From Holothuria scabra (Eukaryota > Echinodermata > Holothuroidea > Aspidochirotida > Holothuriidae), in contig CM074185.1 of assembly GCA_037179385.1 (NCBI GenBank), forward strand, positions 9,419,371 through 9,483,370: 64,000 nt of DNA, in the 5' to 3' direction. The notes beneath the pieces are model-generated. The model was given only the letters and a program-made list of their open reading frames with translations, ran no database searches and was not told the DNA's origin. Position numbers and translations under genes: made by a program. This document shows, piece after piece, positions 41,741-52,740 of this stretch. Position 1 is the first letter of the stretch, and each line of letters begins with the position of its first letter.

Positions 41741-43360
41741 AATACAAGGAATTTTTTAAAATTTGCATTTTCTGACTTTAAAGAAAACAGTTTCAATGCA
41801 GGCAATACGTAAAAAGGGCAAACGGGCAATTGTGAGTAATTACAGCATTGATCTAACACTTTTAACAACTAAATGTAGCCCCCACCTTTGAAAGATATTG
41901 TTAGTTAATATCTAAGACGTCTTGATGTCTACCTGAGGTGAATAGACCCAGGGTGTCGGTTCTGTTTTTTCTTAGATATTGGTATGCCAACAATGGGTAC
42001 AAACACGTTTTTTGGCTCTGGAACATTGAAATATCGTCCTTCCTACATCACTGTTAGCGTATTTGGAAGTTTTCAAGCAGTTCGCTGGCGCAAGATTCTG
42101 AAATTGCTCAGATGTGTTTTATAGTAGGTGACTGTATAAAGCAACCATGTTTCGATCTCGCTTCCTAAAGCCACTTTTTCTGAAGAATTTATCATTTTGG
42201 TATCATCGGTGTAATAATTCGCATGGTTCAATGACTTTTCATAATACTCATAAGCCAATAATGAAGACATATCAGTATTCAGTGTAGGTTTTGCCTAAAT
42301 GCTTTTCCCTAAATCTTCATGGCATTTATTGAAAATTTGAAATTAACATCTCAGTAAATAAACCTGGAGGAACATAACAATTAAAGTGCATGAGTGATAA
42401 ACAATGCTCCATGAAAAAATCTTTGCCAGTTTTAGGATTTGCAGGACAAAATATATTTACCTGAAACTGGGATATCTATACTTCCTACTTCCCCGTTAGT
42501 AACCTGTGTTTATCACAACCAGTGCATTTAATAATCCTGCAAGTGCATGAAATGCCACTGAAGAGTACCATCAACTTGCTGCTGTACCTTAAACACACTA
42601 CAGGCCGTGAGACTGAAATGGCCAGCGACAACACTTTCCCAGTCTGTCCACCGTGAAATAGGACCTGGGTATTACAGACTGTCTAATGTACAAAATGCTC
42701 AGTGCAGGATGACGGTCACAATTAATTCAGCCTTACACTATTTAAGTTGCAAATCACAGATTTGCTTATAGATAAAGGTTGAATTTCTGCAAAATATTGT
42801 TATAAGTCATTATATCATAGTAAAGAATTAACCCATACCATTCATTTCGACTTTGTACATACCTTGAATTGAATTTGCATTGGACATCACTTGACAAAAT
42901 AATCATCGAAATGTCTTGAAGACTTGCCTGAACTTATCGCATATCGCATTATCTACAAATTTTGCAAAAAACTTCCTTTCAGTCTAAAAAAAAAACATGT
43001 ACTCTACTATTTCTTTTCAGGAAGTAATGAAACCAATAATTTTTTTTTACAACCAAGGAGTTTTTCCGCGCTTACGTGAATCTTCACACCCAAAATACAC
43101 CCAACTGTTGCAGAGCGGTATGTTTTGGGAAAGCAGACACCACTTTTACCTTCTCAAACTGCATGCACGCCACCCCCTTTATCAGGATACAACATGAACT
43201 TCGATATAATGGAAATGAAAAATTGAAGCGTATGGCAAAGTGTCTGCCAAGAGAGGCACCGTATTCACATTTTTTAACTTTACATCAGTATCACATTTTG
43301 AATGAGCTATCTTATAATAAAAACCAGTGGCATTTATGTTGAGCATATTTAAAGTGATTA
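41741..43360. other. Intergenic, no gene seen
   Basis: AT-rich, with a few short ORFs without motifs and no clear repeats. Confidence 0.4.
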
Positions 43361-43735
43361 GATTTTTGCGGAAGCAATTTGCGTAGGAAGCAATTTGAAA
43401 GTGGAGGGGGGGGGGGAGCAATTTTTGGACTATGCACCTTACCCCACCCCATTGACCAAAAGTTGAAACAAATATTTGTGGCTATGGAGCTTGTATTTCG
43501 CACATTTTTGGATTCTGAGTTTCTTGTATAGGGAAATTTGAAAAGTTGGAGAATTACTGATCGAAGAATCTGCACTTCCTAAATTGGCAAACCTGAGAAT
43601 GATTGCCCGGTGACCCATAGGCGGCGGAAGCGGAGGGGGGGGGGGGAGCAGGGGGCCTTTCCCCCAATGATTTTTTATGAGATTTGGGGGGGCACGGCCC
43701 CCCAATAACTGAATGTAGCAAAATAATTTTTTCAA
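43361..43735 (+). repeat. Family B repeat with poly-G runs
   Basis: G runs near 43406-43418 and 43636-43647 flank blocks TTGAAACAAATATTTGTGGC, ATGGAGCTTGTATT, GAAGAATCTGCACTTCCT and GAATGATTGC. This is the closest relative of 25985-26190 and gives the uninterrupted sequence at the cassette junction. Confidence 0.65.
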
Positions 43736-44986
43736 AAGTAGGACTATATAAATAAATTTAAGTTGTTTTTATTACATTTCGGGTATTCTTTGGCTCAAAT
43801 ATTACTTTTCAGAGTGCAAAAGTAGCAAAGTTTCCTGGACCCCCACATTAACGATAACCTTTAGGAGGGTTTATTTTCGCCCTTCAAACAGATGCAGGGT
43901 ATAATGCAATTGTGCCCCACTCTGAATTTCGGAATAAATTCAGGTAGACTGTGACGAGAGAGCAGGATAAGTGGAACCTATATCCTATATCCTGCTCTAT
44001 GACTGTGACAAACTTCATCATATCTTCGGAATCTCTTGACTTTTTACCAGTCGGGTTTCTGGATGGATAATTTTCTACAGATTTGGAGTGGCTAAAATTT
44101 TCTACCTTGGTGTGGATTAAAGGGTGCTCCTAGCATCTGGCATGTTTCTACCTCCTGTAGGGATTTTTTTCAATTCCCGGGGATGCACAAAATCGTTCCA
44201 AAATCATATTTGTTAGCTCAAAAAGCTTTTATTCGCGACCGTTAACGGTTAACTTCACAGATAATCACAACACATTGCCTAAAATTGTCGAATATCCAGA
44301 TTCTTTCAAGCATTTGCCCTGAATTGGAAAAATATCATAATAAGGGTAACATATTTACGAAAAGTTAAAGAGCTAAAAAAAAAATCGCGACGCATTTGGG
44401 AAGCATGTGGCTTAAAAAACAAAATTATTCTTGAGACTGTTTTTAAATCTTGTGTAACACAATACCCGAATGGCCGATTAATTTTATAGCTTCAAATCTT
44501 TGCCGAAAAACAGAAGACGCCATATTTAAAGTACAATTTTTATGGAAAATAAAAAAGATCTGCGACACATTTTGGTAAAATGTGAAAAAAGGTTTTCGTC
44601 ATCCAGTCATCCAAACTTCTCACAGTAGTCTTGCAAAAATTTGCCAGAAATATTCAAATATTCGGGCAATCGTTAAAAAATGCTGGGACGTTTCCAATTG
44701 CCAAATTAATTGAATTGATAGACAGGAGGGTGTTCAGGTGCCCCAAAGTTTGCCATCGATCCTGCTCTAAAGCCAAATACTGGTAATGGTTATGAAAATC
44801 GGATAATTTGTTTTTCGATACTTCAATAATGCAGTGTGAGAATGTCTTCCGGTAAATCTGCTTGAAAATTCATTTCAACACACCTTGCAACGTGACAATT
44901 CTGTCAATAAGTGTTACTAATAGAAGAAAAATCATCTACTTCATTTCATCCAATGGTAGTGGTACATTTTACCTGATTTTCTGATC
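43736..44986. other. Intergenic, decayed repeat sequence
   Basis: No gene. A palindromic CTATATCCTATATCCTGC segment is near 43980. The rest is AT-rich without recognised families. Confidence 0.35.
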
Positions 44987-45690
44987 AAATAGCGACTGCT
45001 TAGATCCCCTATAAGCCTGGGAAATGTCATTTTCGACTGTCTCAGGGGTCCGATTTTTCAAAATTTTCCGTTCGCTCCGCGCCAACCAGTGGTGGAGCTC
45101 GGCGTAGATAGTCTTCCAAGTAGAATTTTAGTTTCAAGTGAACATTTTTTGCAAACGTAACCTAAATAGCGACTGCTTAGACCTCCTATAAGCATAGGAA
45201 ATGACATTTTGACTGTCTGAAGGGTCAGAGTTTTCAAAATTTCGTGTACGTTTCGCCCCAACTTATGGTAGTGCTCCACTTAGATCGCTGGATAGCTGAA
45301 TTTAAGTTTCAAGTGAACATTTTTTGCAAAAGGAAACTCAAAATAGCGACTGTTTAGATCCCCCTATAATCCCGGGAAATGCCATTTTCAACTGTCTGAG
45401 GGGTCGGGTATTTCAAAATTTTCTGTACCCTTTGCGACAACCAATGTTGATGCTCCGTTTAGTCTTTCTGGCTGAATTTTAGTTTGGAGTGAATGTTTAA
45501 CTTGTTGAAACTTAAAACAGTGACTGCTTGGATCCCCTTCACAAGCCTGGGAAATGTCATTTTCGACTGTCTGAGAGGTACGAATCTTCAAATTTTCTGG
45601 ACGCCCCTTGCCAACCAGTGGTGGCGCTCCGCTTTCACTGTCTTACAGGTAGAATTACATTTTTCGGGCAAAAATCTTCTGCCCCAAAAG
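44987..45690 (+). repeat. Tandem satellite, about 177-bp unit, four copies
   Basis: Units start at 44987, 45164, 45341 and 45515 with AAATAGCGACTGCTTAGAYC. Each contains GGGAAATGTCATTTTCGACT, GTCTGAGGGGTC, CAAAATTTTC, CGC(C)AACCAGTGGTGGYGCTC and AAGTGAACATTTTTTGC. Copies have diverged by point changes. A lone half unit lies at 45893-45995. Confidence 0.9.
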
Positions 45691-45892
45691 TGGAATGCTC
45701 CCCAACGCCTCTGGAAATACCTAACTCAGGCGTGCACTGGGACAGCTGCTTGCAACATTCAGCAGGATTCCGGATTTGCAATCCTAGGATACATAGTCCA
45801 GTGGAGTAATGAACTGCGCTATTCAGTATCCCACGCGTTTGAATGTAGAAAAAACACAGATTTTTCTCACCAGAATTAAAGACAACCAAACC

Positions 45893-46245
45893 TGGCAAAT
45901 GTCATTTCCAGCCATCTGGGAGGTTTTAAAATCCAAAATTTTCTTTGCACGCTCCGCGCCAACTGATGGTGGCGCTACGCTTAGATAGTAAGCCCCAGCC
46001 ACCCCCTACAAAAGTATCCACCGCTCCCATAGCCCCACCACAAAAATCCTAGCTATGCCACTGCCCTGGACCCCACACCAGGGTTTTGCTCCCTGAACCT
46101 CACCAGGGGCCCATAAGCGGGCCCCCTGGACCCCACGCCGATAAGGTTTTGTGCTTCGCGCAATACCGGACGCCTTACGGCGTCACCATTTTGTCGGCTG
46201 CCGAAAACTTGTGGCCCCCAATAAAAAACATCTTCCGCCGCCTAT
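45893..46245 (+). repeat. Half satellite unit, GCCACTG module and family C copy 3
   Basis: The half unit ends in GATGGTGGCGCTACGCTTAG. Then come ATCCTAGCTATGCCACTG (46046-46063) and the 3' half of family C (46070-46245), containing GCCGATAAGGTTTTGTGC, the hairpin GACGCC-TTAC-GGCGTC and CCCCCAATAAAAAACATC. Confidence 0.75.
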
Positions 46246-46650
46246 ATGATCGACTCAAGATGGTTGTTGCTACATAATGTTATCTTGAAGGTCTACGAAC
46301 TGAAGCTTTCCAATAATATTTTTAAAAGTTTCCGAAACTTTGTCGTTTATTTTAGACAAACTATTCCAAAGTCAAGAGCTTATGTTGGAGAATTTGGAAT
46401 TTTAGGAAAGAAAATGTATAAAAATAGCACAGAAGTTGCCGATGCCACTTGATGATCTGGTGTCACAAATGACAAATTTCGATTGTTTCATTTCCAGAGC
46501 TTGAAAAGGTTTATCAAACTGATTAATGAGACAGTACTTATGCATTAGGAATTGCACGTTGAAGCACGCGAAGCGTGCGGAAAATTTCGCTTTTTTGAAA
46601 CAATGAATTATAAATTGGCGCTTGTATTAAAGGGAAGCCGGAATTTAATG
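46246..46650 (+). repeat. Family B repeat with compensated GAA-loop hairpin
   Basis: Similar to 13500-13850 throughout (GTTGTTGCTACA, GTTGCCGAT, CATTTCCAGAGCTTG). The hairpin at 46564-46578 is GCACGC-GAA-GCGTGC, where the copy at 25496 has GCGCGC-GAA-GCGCGC. Confidence 0.7.
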
Positions 46651-48263
46651 AGAACTAAAACTGCTGTGATACGGGACTGAAGTCTTGCTTTGTGGGAAGC
46701 ACTTCAGTATGTAATTATGGTAGTCTAAATTGTTGAAAAAATTTAAATGTCTTGAAGGTGGATGAAGTTACAAAATGTTTTATTCAAAATCTTTGTACGG
46801 ACTGTTAAGTAAAAATGACACGACTTCGACTTGTAACAATGAAGTAAAGATTCAATTGAAATCAATCAAATCTTATGTTTATCTTATTGTACGTGACAGG
46901 AATTAAGCTAAATAAACATACTTTCCACAATGATTTAAATTTATTCTTTTCTTAAAAAGTTAAGATCCACTTCACCCTTGTTAGTCTTATTTACCTCAAT
47001 ATCAAAATGCTGAAAATCGAATGAAATGACAAACAAATTAAATATATTACTATGTATGAAGAATTGTCTCGGTATTTTGATGCCCTGTAAAATTGATGGT
47101 AAGCTTATAGGTAGTGTGACATGCCAGCAAAAAGCCCTGAATTTACTTGGTAGTTAAGGAGCAAGGTTTCCTAAGGAAGAATCTGTTGAAATTATGTCAA
47201 TTTCTTTTACCGTTCTCAAGATATACCTCTTCAAAGTTTGAATGCTTCTGAAGCAACTTGTTGGTTATGCAAAAATAGTGATGATGAGTGTTGCACATTG
47301 TATACATTTCTTTTGTTTACCCTATATTAATTATCTCTTAATTACTCATCAGATAGTTTATGGTTTGGTGATGGATACTGATGATTTTCAAGAACACAAT
47401 TTCAACTTTCAAAATAAACCCTTCAGAAAACACTTATGTTACAACTGCCCTTGAAATGAAGATTGAAAAAACAAAGGATAACATTAGCCATATGTGGTAT
47501 GTCCCTCCCATGGCACCACAAGATTTACATATTGAGCAAATTAGAAATAAACCTGTAAAGTGGCCAATTTTTAACCGATTTTGATGGGAGTTGCGGCAAT
47601 TTTCTTGGTTTTTAATGCTTTTTACATCAAATACCCAACTTTGTCATTTTGGTGTCACACTGACTTTAAAGGATAAAAGAATTCCAAAATACAAAATAAT
47701 TGCAGAAAGAGTTGAAACTTGTTTGCCATCACTTTTTCTATAACCATTTTTGTTCTGTAAATTTACACAGTTGGGAAGCTGACTTCGAGGTCACCGAAAT
47801 ATATTAAGCTTTGATGACGTCACACAATTTTTAATTTTAGCCGCTTATGAAAATGTACACGAAAATGGAGAAATTAATGCCCCTTTTTTATTCTGCAACT
47901 ACGATCAAGAAAACTATGAAACTTACCAGACGAACCTCGCAAATTATCACATAACCAATTTTAGGAGAAACTGTCGATCAAAAGGCTAAAGAATCATCGG
48001 GAAATTTTAGGTCACCTAGGCTGAACGTTGGGCGAATGGTCACAATTTTGTCCCGGAACATCTCCGATGTTCACAACAAGCTCAAAATGTTGACATTTTG
48101 GCTAGAAATATACACTACATAGGTTCGTTGATGAATTGTTCCAATTTTCCCGAAGATGGTCAATCCCGCTTTGCTGACGCTCCGAATCGATTTGCAATAC
48201 ACCTGTAGTCAGTAAGCCATCTTGAAACGCAATGCATGATGGTAGCCGTCATGAAGCACGTCA
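46651..48263. other. Intergenic, no gene supported
   Basis: Protein-like but unassignable short ORFs occur at 47381-47584. No motif or splice context supports them. Confidence 0.35.
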
Positions 48264-48319
48264 ATACATGATCCAACACAATGCCATAGCCTGTACGGCT
48301 ATGGCATTGTGTTGTGTAT
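48264..48319. repeat. Perfect 18-bp hairpin with 5-base loop
   Basis: CAACACAATGCCATAGCC pairs perfectly with its complement around TGTAC (48274-48314). An outer ATACA/TGTAT pair (48264-48268, 48315-48319) flanks it across a 5-base bulge. No family is recognised. It is shorter than usual microRNA precursors. Confidence 0.8.
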
Positions 48320-49427
48320 GGCATACTTAAGTATGTAAGTGATGCCAAAGTATGTGAATGTAAAGCACAGATTAGCAGAACAAACACACTGTCTGATGTA
48401 TAACATTTTAAGTGAAGATAAAAGGATAACAAGAAAGGTTCCACTACATTTTCGAAATATTATTAGTTTTCTCTCCTCTAAATGACATTTCAACATATTT
48501 TCACCTTCAAGACGGAAATATGCAGTGAACTCTCACTCCTTCCTTTTTTCGAAAAGCTTAGGACGAAAACTCTTAAGCCAAAGTTCGCTCACTCACGATC
48601 CCTATCTAAATGAGTTTCTTTTGAATATATAACTTCTATTTTTCGTCAATTGCCAAAAAATACTCAATTCCGTAAGACTATGAATAGGAATTATTGATAT
48701 TTTTTAACGGTTGTCCGTTTTAGCTCTGAGTAGGCCAGCTCGAGCACGGTCTCCCAGAATGCATTTCATCGCAAGTGCTAAGGGTGTAAAGAACGCTTAA
48801 TAAAGGTCACAAATGCGAGGTCTGCTTCTCAACTGTACAGACATTTTAACAGTGTAATTCCGAAGGTAGTGTTCATGGTAAAACGCCAAATTCCCATTGA
48901 GTATTGCCGCATTTCCATCAATCGCTAATGCTGAATGTGTTGTAATTTCCTATTCTCGTTCAGAATTGCCATTGTGGTTTGAGTCGGGTGTACACTATCA
49001 TCGTGCCCAGATAAATTCATTTACTCACTGTAGTAACAAATCAACCAACTGAAACAATCAGTCAGCAATTCTTCAAACACTGTCTTTTAATTCCATTATT
49101 TTACTACCTAACAATATGCAAACATTTAATCAACCATATTTGAGCAAAATTTTCCTTAACCAATTTTACCTAATAATTTAAGGCCGAGAAATGCATTTCC
49201 CGGATACAGCTGTTAGCAAACGTTACCCAATTTCTGTACGCACATACCCAACGCCCAATTTTATATTTAGCTTCCGATCCACGTACAAGAAGTCTGCGGT
49301 CGATATCGAGACCGGGTCATACCAAAGACATTAAAATATGGAACCTCTCCTATTGTCTGTAATTTTACGCAAAATTAATGGAGTAGGGAAACTTCACCCA
49401 TTACCCGAAAAAAAAAAAAAAAAAAAC
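48320..49427. other. Intergenic, no gene seen
   Basis: AT-rich; a run of 20 A at about 49408-49427 abuts the foldback element that follows. Confidence 0.4.
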
Positions 49428-49432
49428 GTTGC

Positions 49433-49811
49433 TAACTCTAAAATCAAACGAGTGAACTTAGTCACTCTTTGATCGAGTGAAAAGTGTAAATTCACTCCAT
49501 TAGAGTGATAATTCACTCCAAGAGGAGTGAAGTTCCCTCGAAAAAGAGTGAAGTTCACTCCAAAAAGAGTGAAATTCTCTTAAAACGAGCGAAGTTTCAC
49601 TCTTGATGGAGTGCCCACAGTGATCGCTCTTAAAAAGAGCGATCATTGCAGGCACTCGTGGATGAGTGAATTTTCCCTCTCCCTGTAGTGAATTTCACTC
49701 TTTTCGGAGCGAACTTCACTCCGGAGTGAATTATCACTCTAATGGAGTGAATTTACACTTTTCACTCGATCAAAGAGTGGCTAAGTTCACTCTTTTGATT
49801 TTAGAGTGTAT
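49433..49811. mobile_element. Foldback element made of nested GAGTGA/TCACTC hairpins
   Basis: AACTCTAAAATCAAA at the left is inverted as TTTGATTTTAGAGTGT at the right. The two arms of about 170 bp pair throughout, centred on the hairpin GATCGCTC-TTAAAAA-GAGCGATC at about 49623. Within each arm the words GAGTGAA and TTCACTC alternate so that many local hairpins can also form. A 69-codon ORF at 49666 is an artefact. Confidence 0.9.
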
Positions 49812-50040
49812 AAGTTGGAGGGTACAATTTAATGATATGCCAAACCAAATCAAAACAGTAACCGCAGACAGATGAGAAATGTAGAGCCCATTACCTAGGG
49901 AAAGTCATATTACTGAAAGATTTCCGAGATAAACGGACATAAACGGCTCTTATTATCTCATCGCTCCGTGAGGAGGATGAGATATTGTAGTCACTTTGCC
50001 TGTTGGGCTATATATGGCAATGCCAGCTTAAATCGCAATG

Positions 50041-50054
50041 GTTACCATGGTAAC
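50041..50054. promoter_or_regulatory. Perfect palindromic X-box-like site
   Basis: GTTACCATGGTAAC matches the RFX-family consensus in both half sites. The relation to any gene is unknown. Confidence 0.5.
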
Positions 50055-50061
50055 GGTAAAT

Positions 50062-50514
50062 TTTCCCAGGTTACTAGTCTCGAGGTCTAACCCATGGTGA
50101 GGTACCCCGGGGTGACTGAAGGTCCAGGGCTGAGAGAGGGGTCAAAACCTGTCCGTGTGTGTGTGTTTGTTTTGCCTACAAAGTCAAGCCACCCATATGA
50201 TATTGTACCAACGAAGTGGAGCCACTTAGGAAAGTGGAGCCATTTACTCGTGGCTCCACTTTGCTATCGGTATAGCTGTGTTGTTTTCAACTCCGATATT
50301 GATTTAAGAAATAAATTGGCATTGGTCTCACTTCGGCTCATTTGTCATTTTTTTCACACTGAAGAATTGATACTCTCATACCCTCCTTCAGTAAGTTCAC
50401 CCCTTAGTCAAATTATAATTTTCCCAGGTTACTAGTCTCGAGGTCTAACCCATGGTGAGGTACCCCGGCGTGACTGAAGGTCCAGGGCTGAGAGAGGGGT
50501 CAAAACCTGTCCGT

Positions 50515-50553
<39 letters not shown>

Positions 50554-50575
50554 GGTGGGTGTGTGTGTGTCCAAC
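50062..50575 (+). repeat. About 104-bp direct repeat with GT microsatellite
   Basis: The segment from TTTTCCCAGGTTACTAGTCT to CAAAACCTGTCCGTGTGT occurs at 50062-50166 and again at 50420-50523 with one or two changes. The second copy continues in a (GT)n tract to about 50570. About 250 bp lies between. Confidence 0.9.
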
Positions 50576-51400
50576 TTTGTTTTCCTAATATCTTGTAAAC
50601 GGCTGGGCCGATTTTCTTCAAACTTGGTAGGATGGTACCTTAGGTGGAACAATTGCATTTTAATACACAATCGGAAGTGAAGGTCAAAGGTTACGGGTCA
50701 AAGGTCAAATTTAGTGAAATCAACATTTTCTGCTATATTTCCAAAAGTAAAAGTCCTCCTGACATGAAACTTCACCCATATGATGATTGCATCTAGACCT
50801 ACCAAAATATGTGGTTGCCATAGCAACAGAGGTCAAAGGTCAAGTGGTAGAATGGAACAAAAAATTTTCAAGTGAAAATTTGTTCGTAAAACAACGTTTT
50901 TGTCTTTTAAACTCCTCCTAGTGGGCTGGACCGATTCTTTTCAATATTGGTAGGTGGGTACCCCAGGGTGGGAACTTATGTCTCCCAGACCCTCGGAAGT
51001 GAAGGTCAAAGATTAGAGGTCAAAGGTCACATTTTGCAAAAAACCACTTTTCTTTACTATTTTGTACAAAAACTTCAAAAGAAAACCTCCATTTTACATG
51101 AAACTTCACAAGTATAATAGGGTAGACTAGTTCTACCAAAATATGTTGTTTCCATGGCAACCAAGGTCAAAGGTCACGTGACAGGGGGTCAAATTCTTTT
51201 TTGTATTCACTTTAACTCTTAACGGAAGCATCCCACAAGTCTGAAAGTTTAAGTGTAATAGCCTAGGTATGATAAGTTGTACCGATATTTGTGGTTGTCA
51301 TGGCAACCAAGGACATAGTTCACCTTACAAATTGTCAAAGGTTAAAGAGGGCGTGACACGGCCATAAAAACTTTTGTGTATTGCAAGATTTGATACAGAA
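50576..51400 (+). repeat. Decayed tandem repeat carrying DR1 and X-box motifs
   Basis: Two to three diverged units share AACTCCTCCTAGTGGGCTGG-type starts, AAACTTCAC-ATATGA, and CCTACCAAAATATGTGG-TTGCCAT. AGGTCAaAGGTCA or one-change forms are at 50695-50707, 50830-50842, 51017-51029 and 51164-51176. X-box-like palindromes are at 50814-50827, 51148-51161 and 51294-51307. Confidence 0.75.
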
Positions 51401-52240
51401 TTGTACAAATGTCATCTCACACCCCATTAAAAACCCGTACAATTAGGCATAAATGATATTCGAAGGAAAACTGCGTTCGAAATTCAAATTCGAAAAATGC
51501 CGCAACAGCTCACCTGACTTTTAGGACGCAATTGGCGGCACAAACCCCGCCCTACGGCGCGCATCTAGATGTGGAACTTAACTAATGTAACGCTCGGTAA
51601 AGTTATCTTATCCTAGCAACCTCATGAAAACGATTGCATCACAATAAAGAGTCCAACATACAGAGCGAAAGGCGCGGACCATGGTGGGGGTTTGGAGCAA
51701 ATCATTGGCCAAAATGTTCGCGTGTATATGCGCGCGGGTAAAAACAGTTCTGTTTTTGTGCAAGAAAGACGCGGTTTGAGCGCTCTAAAGAACAGCTATG
51801 AACATGTATGGACAGACCACAACAAGCGCATCCCCACTACGAGCGCGTCTTTACTGTATGAGCTGTTTGGTGAAGATGCTATTGCGAATACTAAGCAGTA
51901 ACCGTGCAATGCACCATACACAATGCCAGTGGCCACGCTCACTGCTATTTTAGCACCGGTGTTTGCAATTATGTATGCGCTAACACGCATTACCTTGCAC
52001 ATGATTAGATGATTGTGAGCTCTCTGGTACAGTGTTGCTAACCGTGCCTCCGATGACGTCACCATTTTTGAGACGCGTTCACATACGTTTTTTCGCATTA
52101 GTTCGAATTTCAAATGGGCTGAGCCTGGCCTGTAATTGGGAATTCAAAACGTCGTATGTCGGTATTTATGGACATAATTTAGTAGGGAAATCATTCACTT
52201 TATATCAAGGTGTACCCAAAGAACAGTTACCGAGGAACTT
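51401..52240. other. Intergenic; short repeat and unassigned ORFs
   Basis: 51480-51548 is the inverse of 29888-29965. An ATG at 51681 with a good context (GGACCATGG) opens only 32 codons. The 69-codon frame beside it and a 105-codon antisense frame (51796-52113) have no known motif. Confidence 0.4.
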
Positions 52241-52740
52241 ATTTTAGAAGATTTTCGGCCGACGCATTAATCTTTTCTGTGTACTGGCCTGTGGCGAATC
52301 CTAGCCCGTGGCTAGGAATAACCCAAGATATGAAACTGAGGGTGACTAACATTAGGTTAGGCATAGGGCCTACCTATCTTACATATAAGTGCCCTGAAAA
52401 CTTGGCGGTTTTGAAGCATCGCCAAAAAAACGTACGTGACAATTTCCTTGCCATGGGCTAGGATCCGCCACAGACCAGTACGCAGAAAAGGTTTGTGCGT
52501 CGGCCGGAAATCTTCTAACGCCACGCGTTCAACATGGCGCACACGCCCAGTTTTTTAATTGAGACGCACTTGATGCGCATATCATCTCCGTGGCACACGT
52601 GAAGTTTGCAATTAAAAACCAAGAAAATTGCCTCAATTCCCATCAAACGCCACCCGTTCAACATGGCGCACACACCCAGTTTTTTAATTGAGACGCACTT
52701 GATGCGCATATCAGCTCCGGGGCACACATGAAGTTTGCCG
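52240..52740. repeat. Inverted repeat plus tandem duplication
   Basis: 52243-52318 (AGAAGATTTTCGGCCGACGC to CCTAGCCCGTGGCTAGG) is inverted at about 52445-52517 with modest changes. Next to the right arm, 52519-52615 is repeated at 52646-52737 (CGTTCAACATGGCGCACAC, then GAGACGCACTTGATGCGCAT). The 70-codon minus-strand ORF with an internal repeat is produced by this duplication. Confidence 0.85.

Noticed and set aside
41417..41868. Minus-strand ORFs of 79 and 99 codons across the peptide repeats
   Set aside because: They are antisense shadows of the 126-nt repeats with no motif of their own.
51681..51901. Small gene from an ATG in good context
   Set aside because: The ATG frame closes after 32 codons, the longer adjacent frame lacks an ATG, and no motif or splice sites support either.
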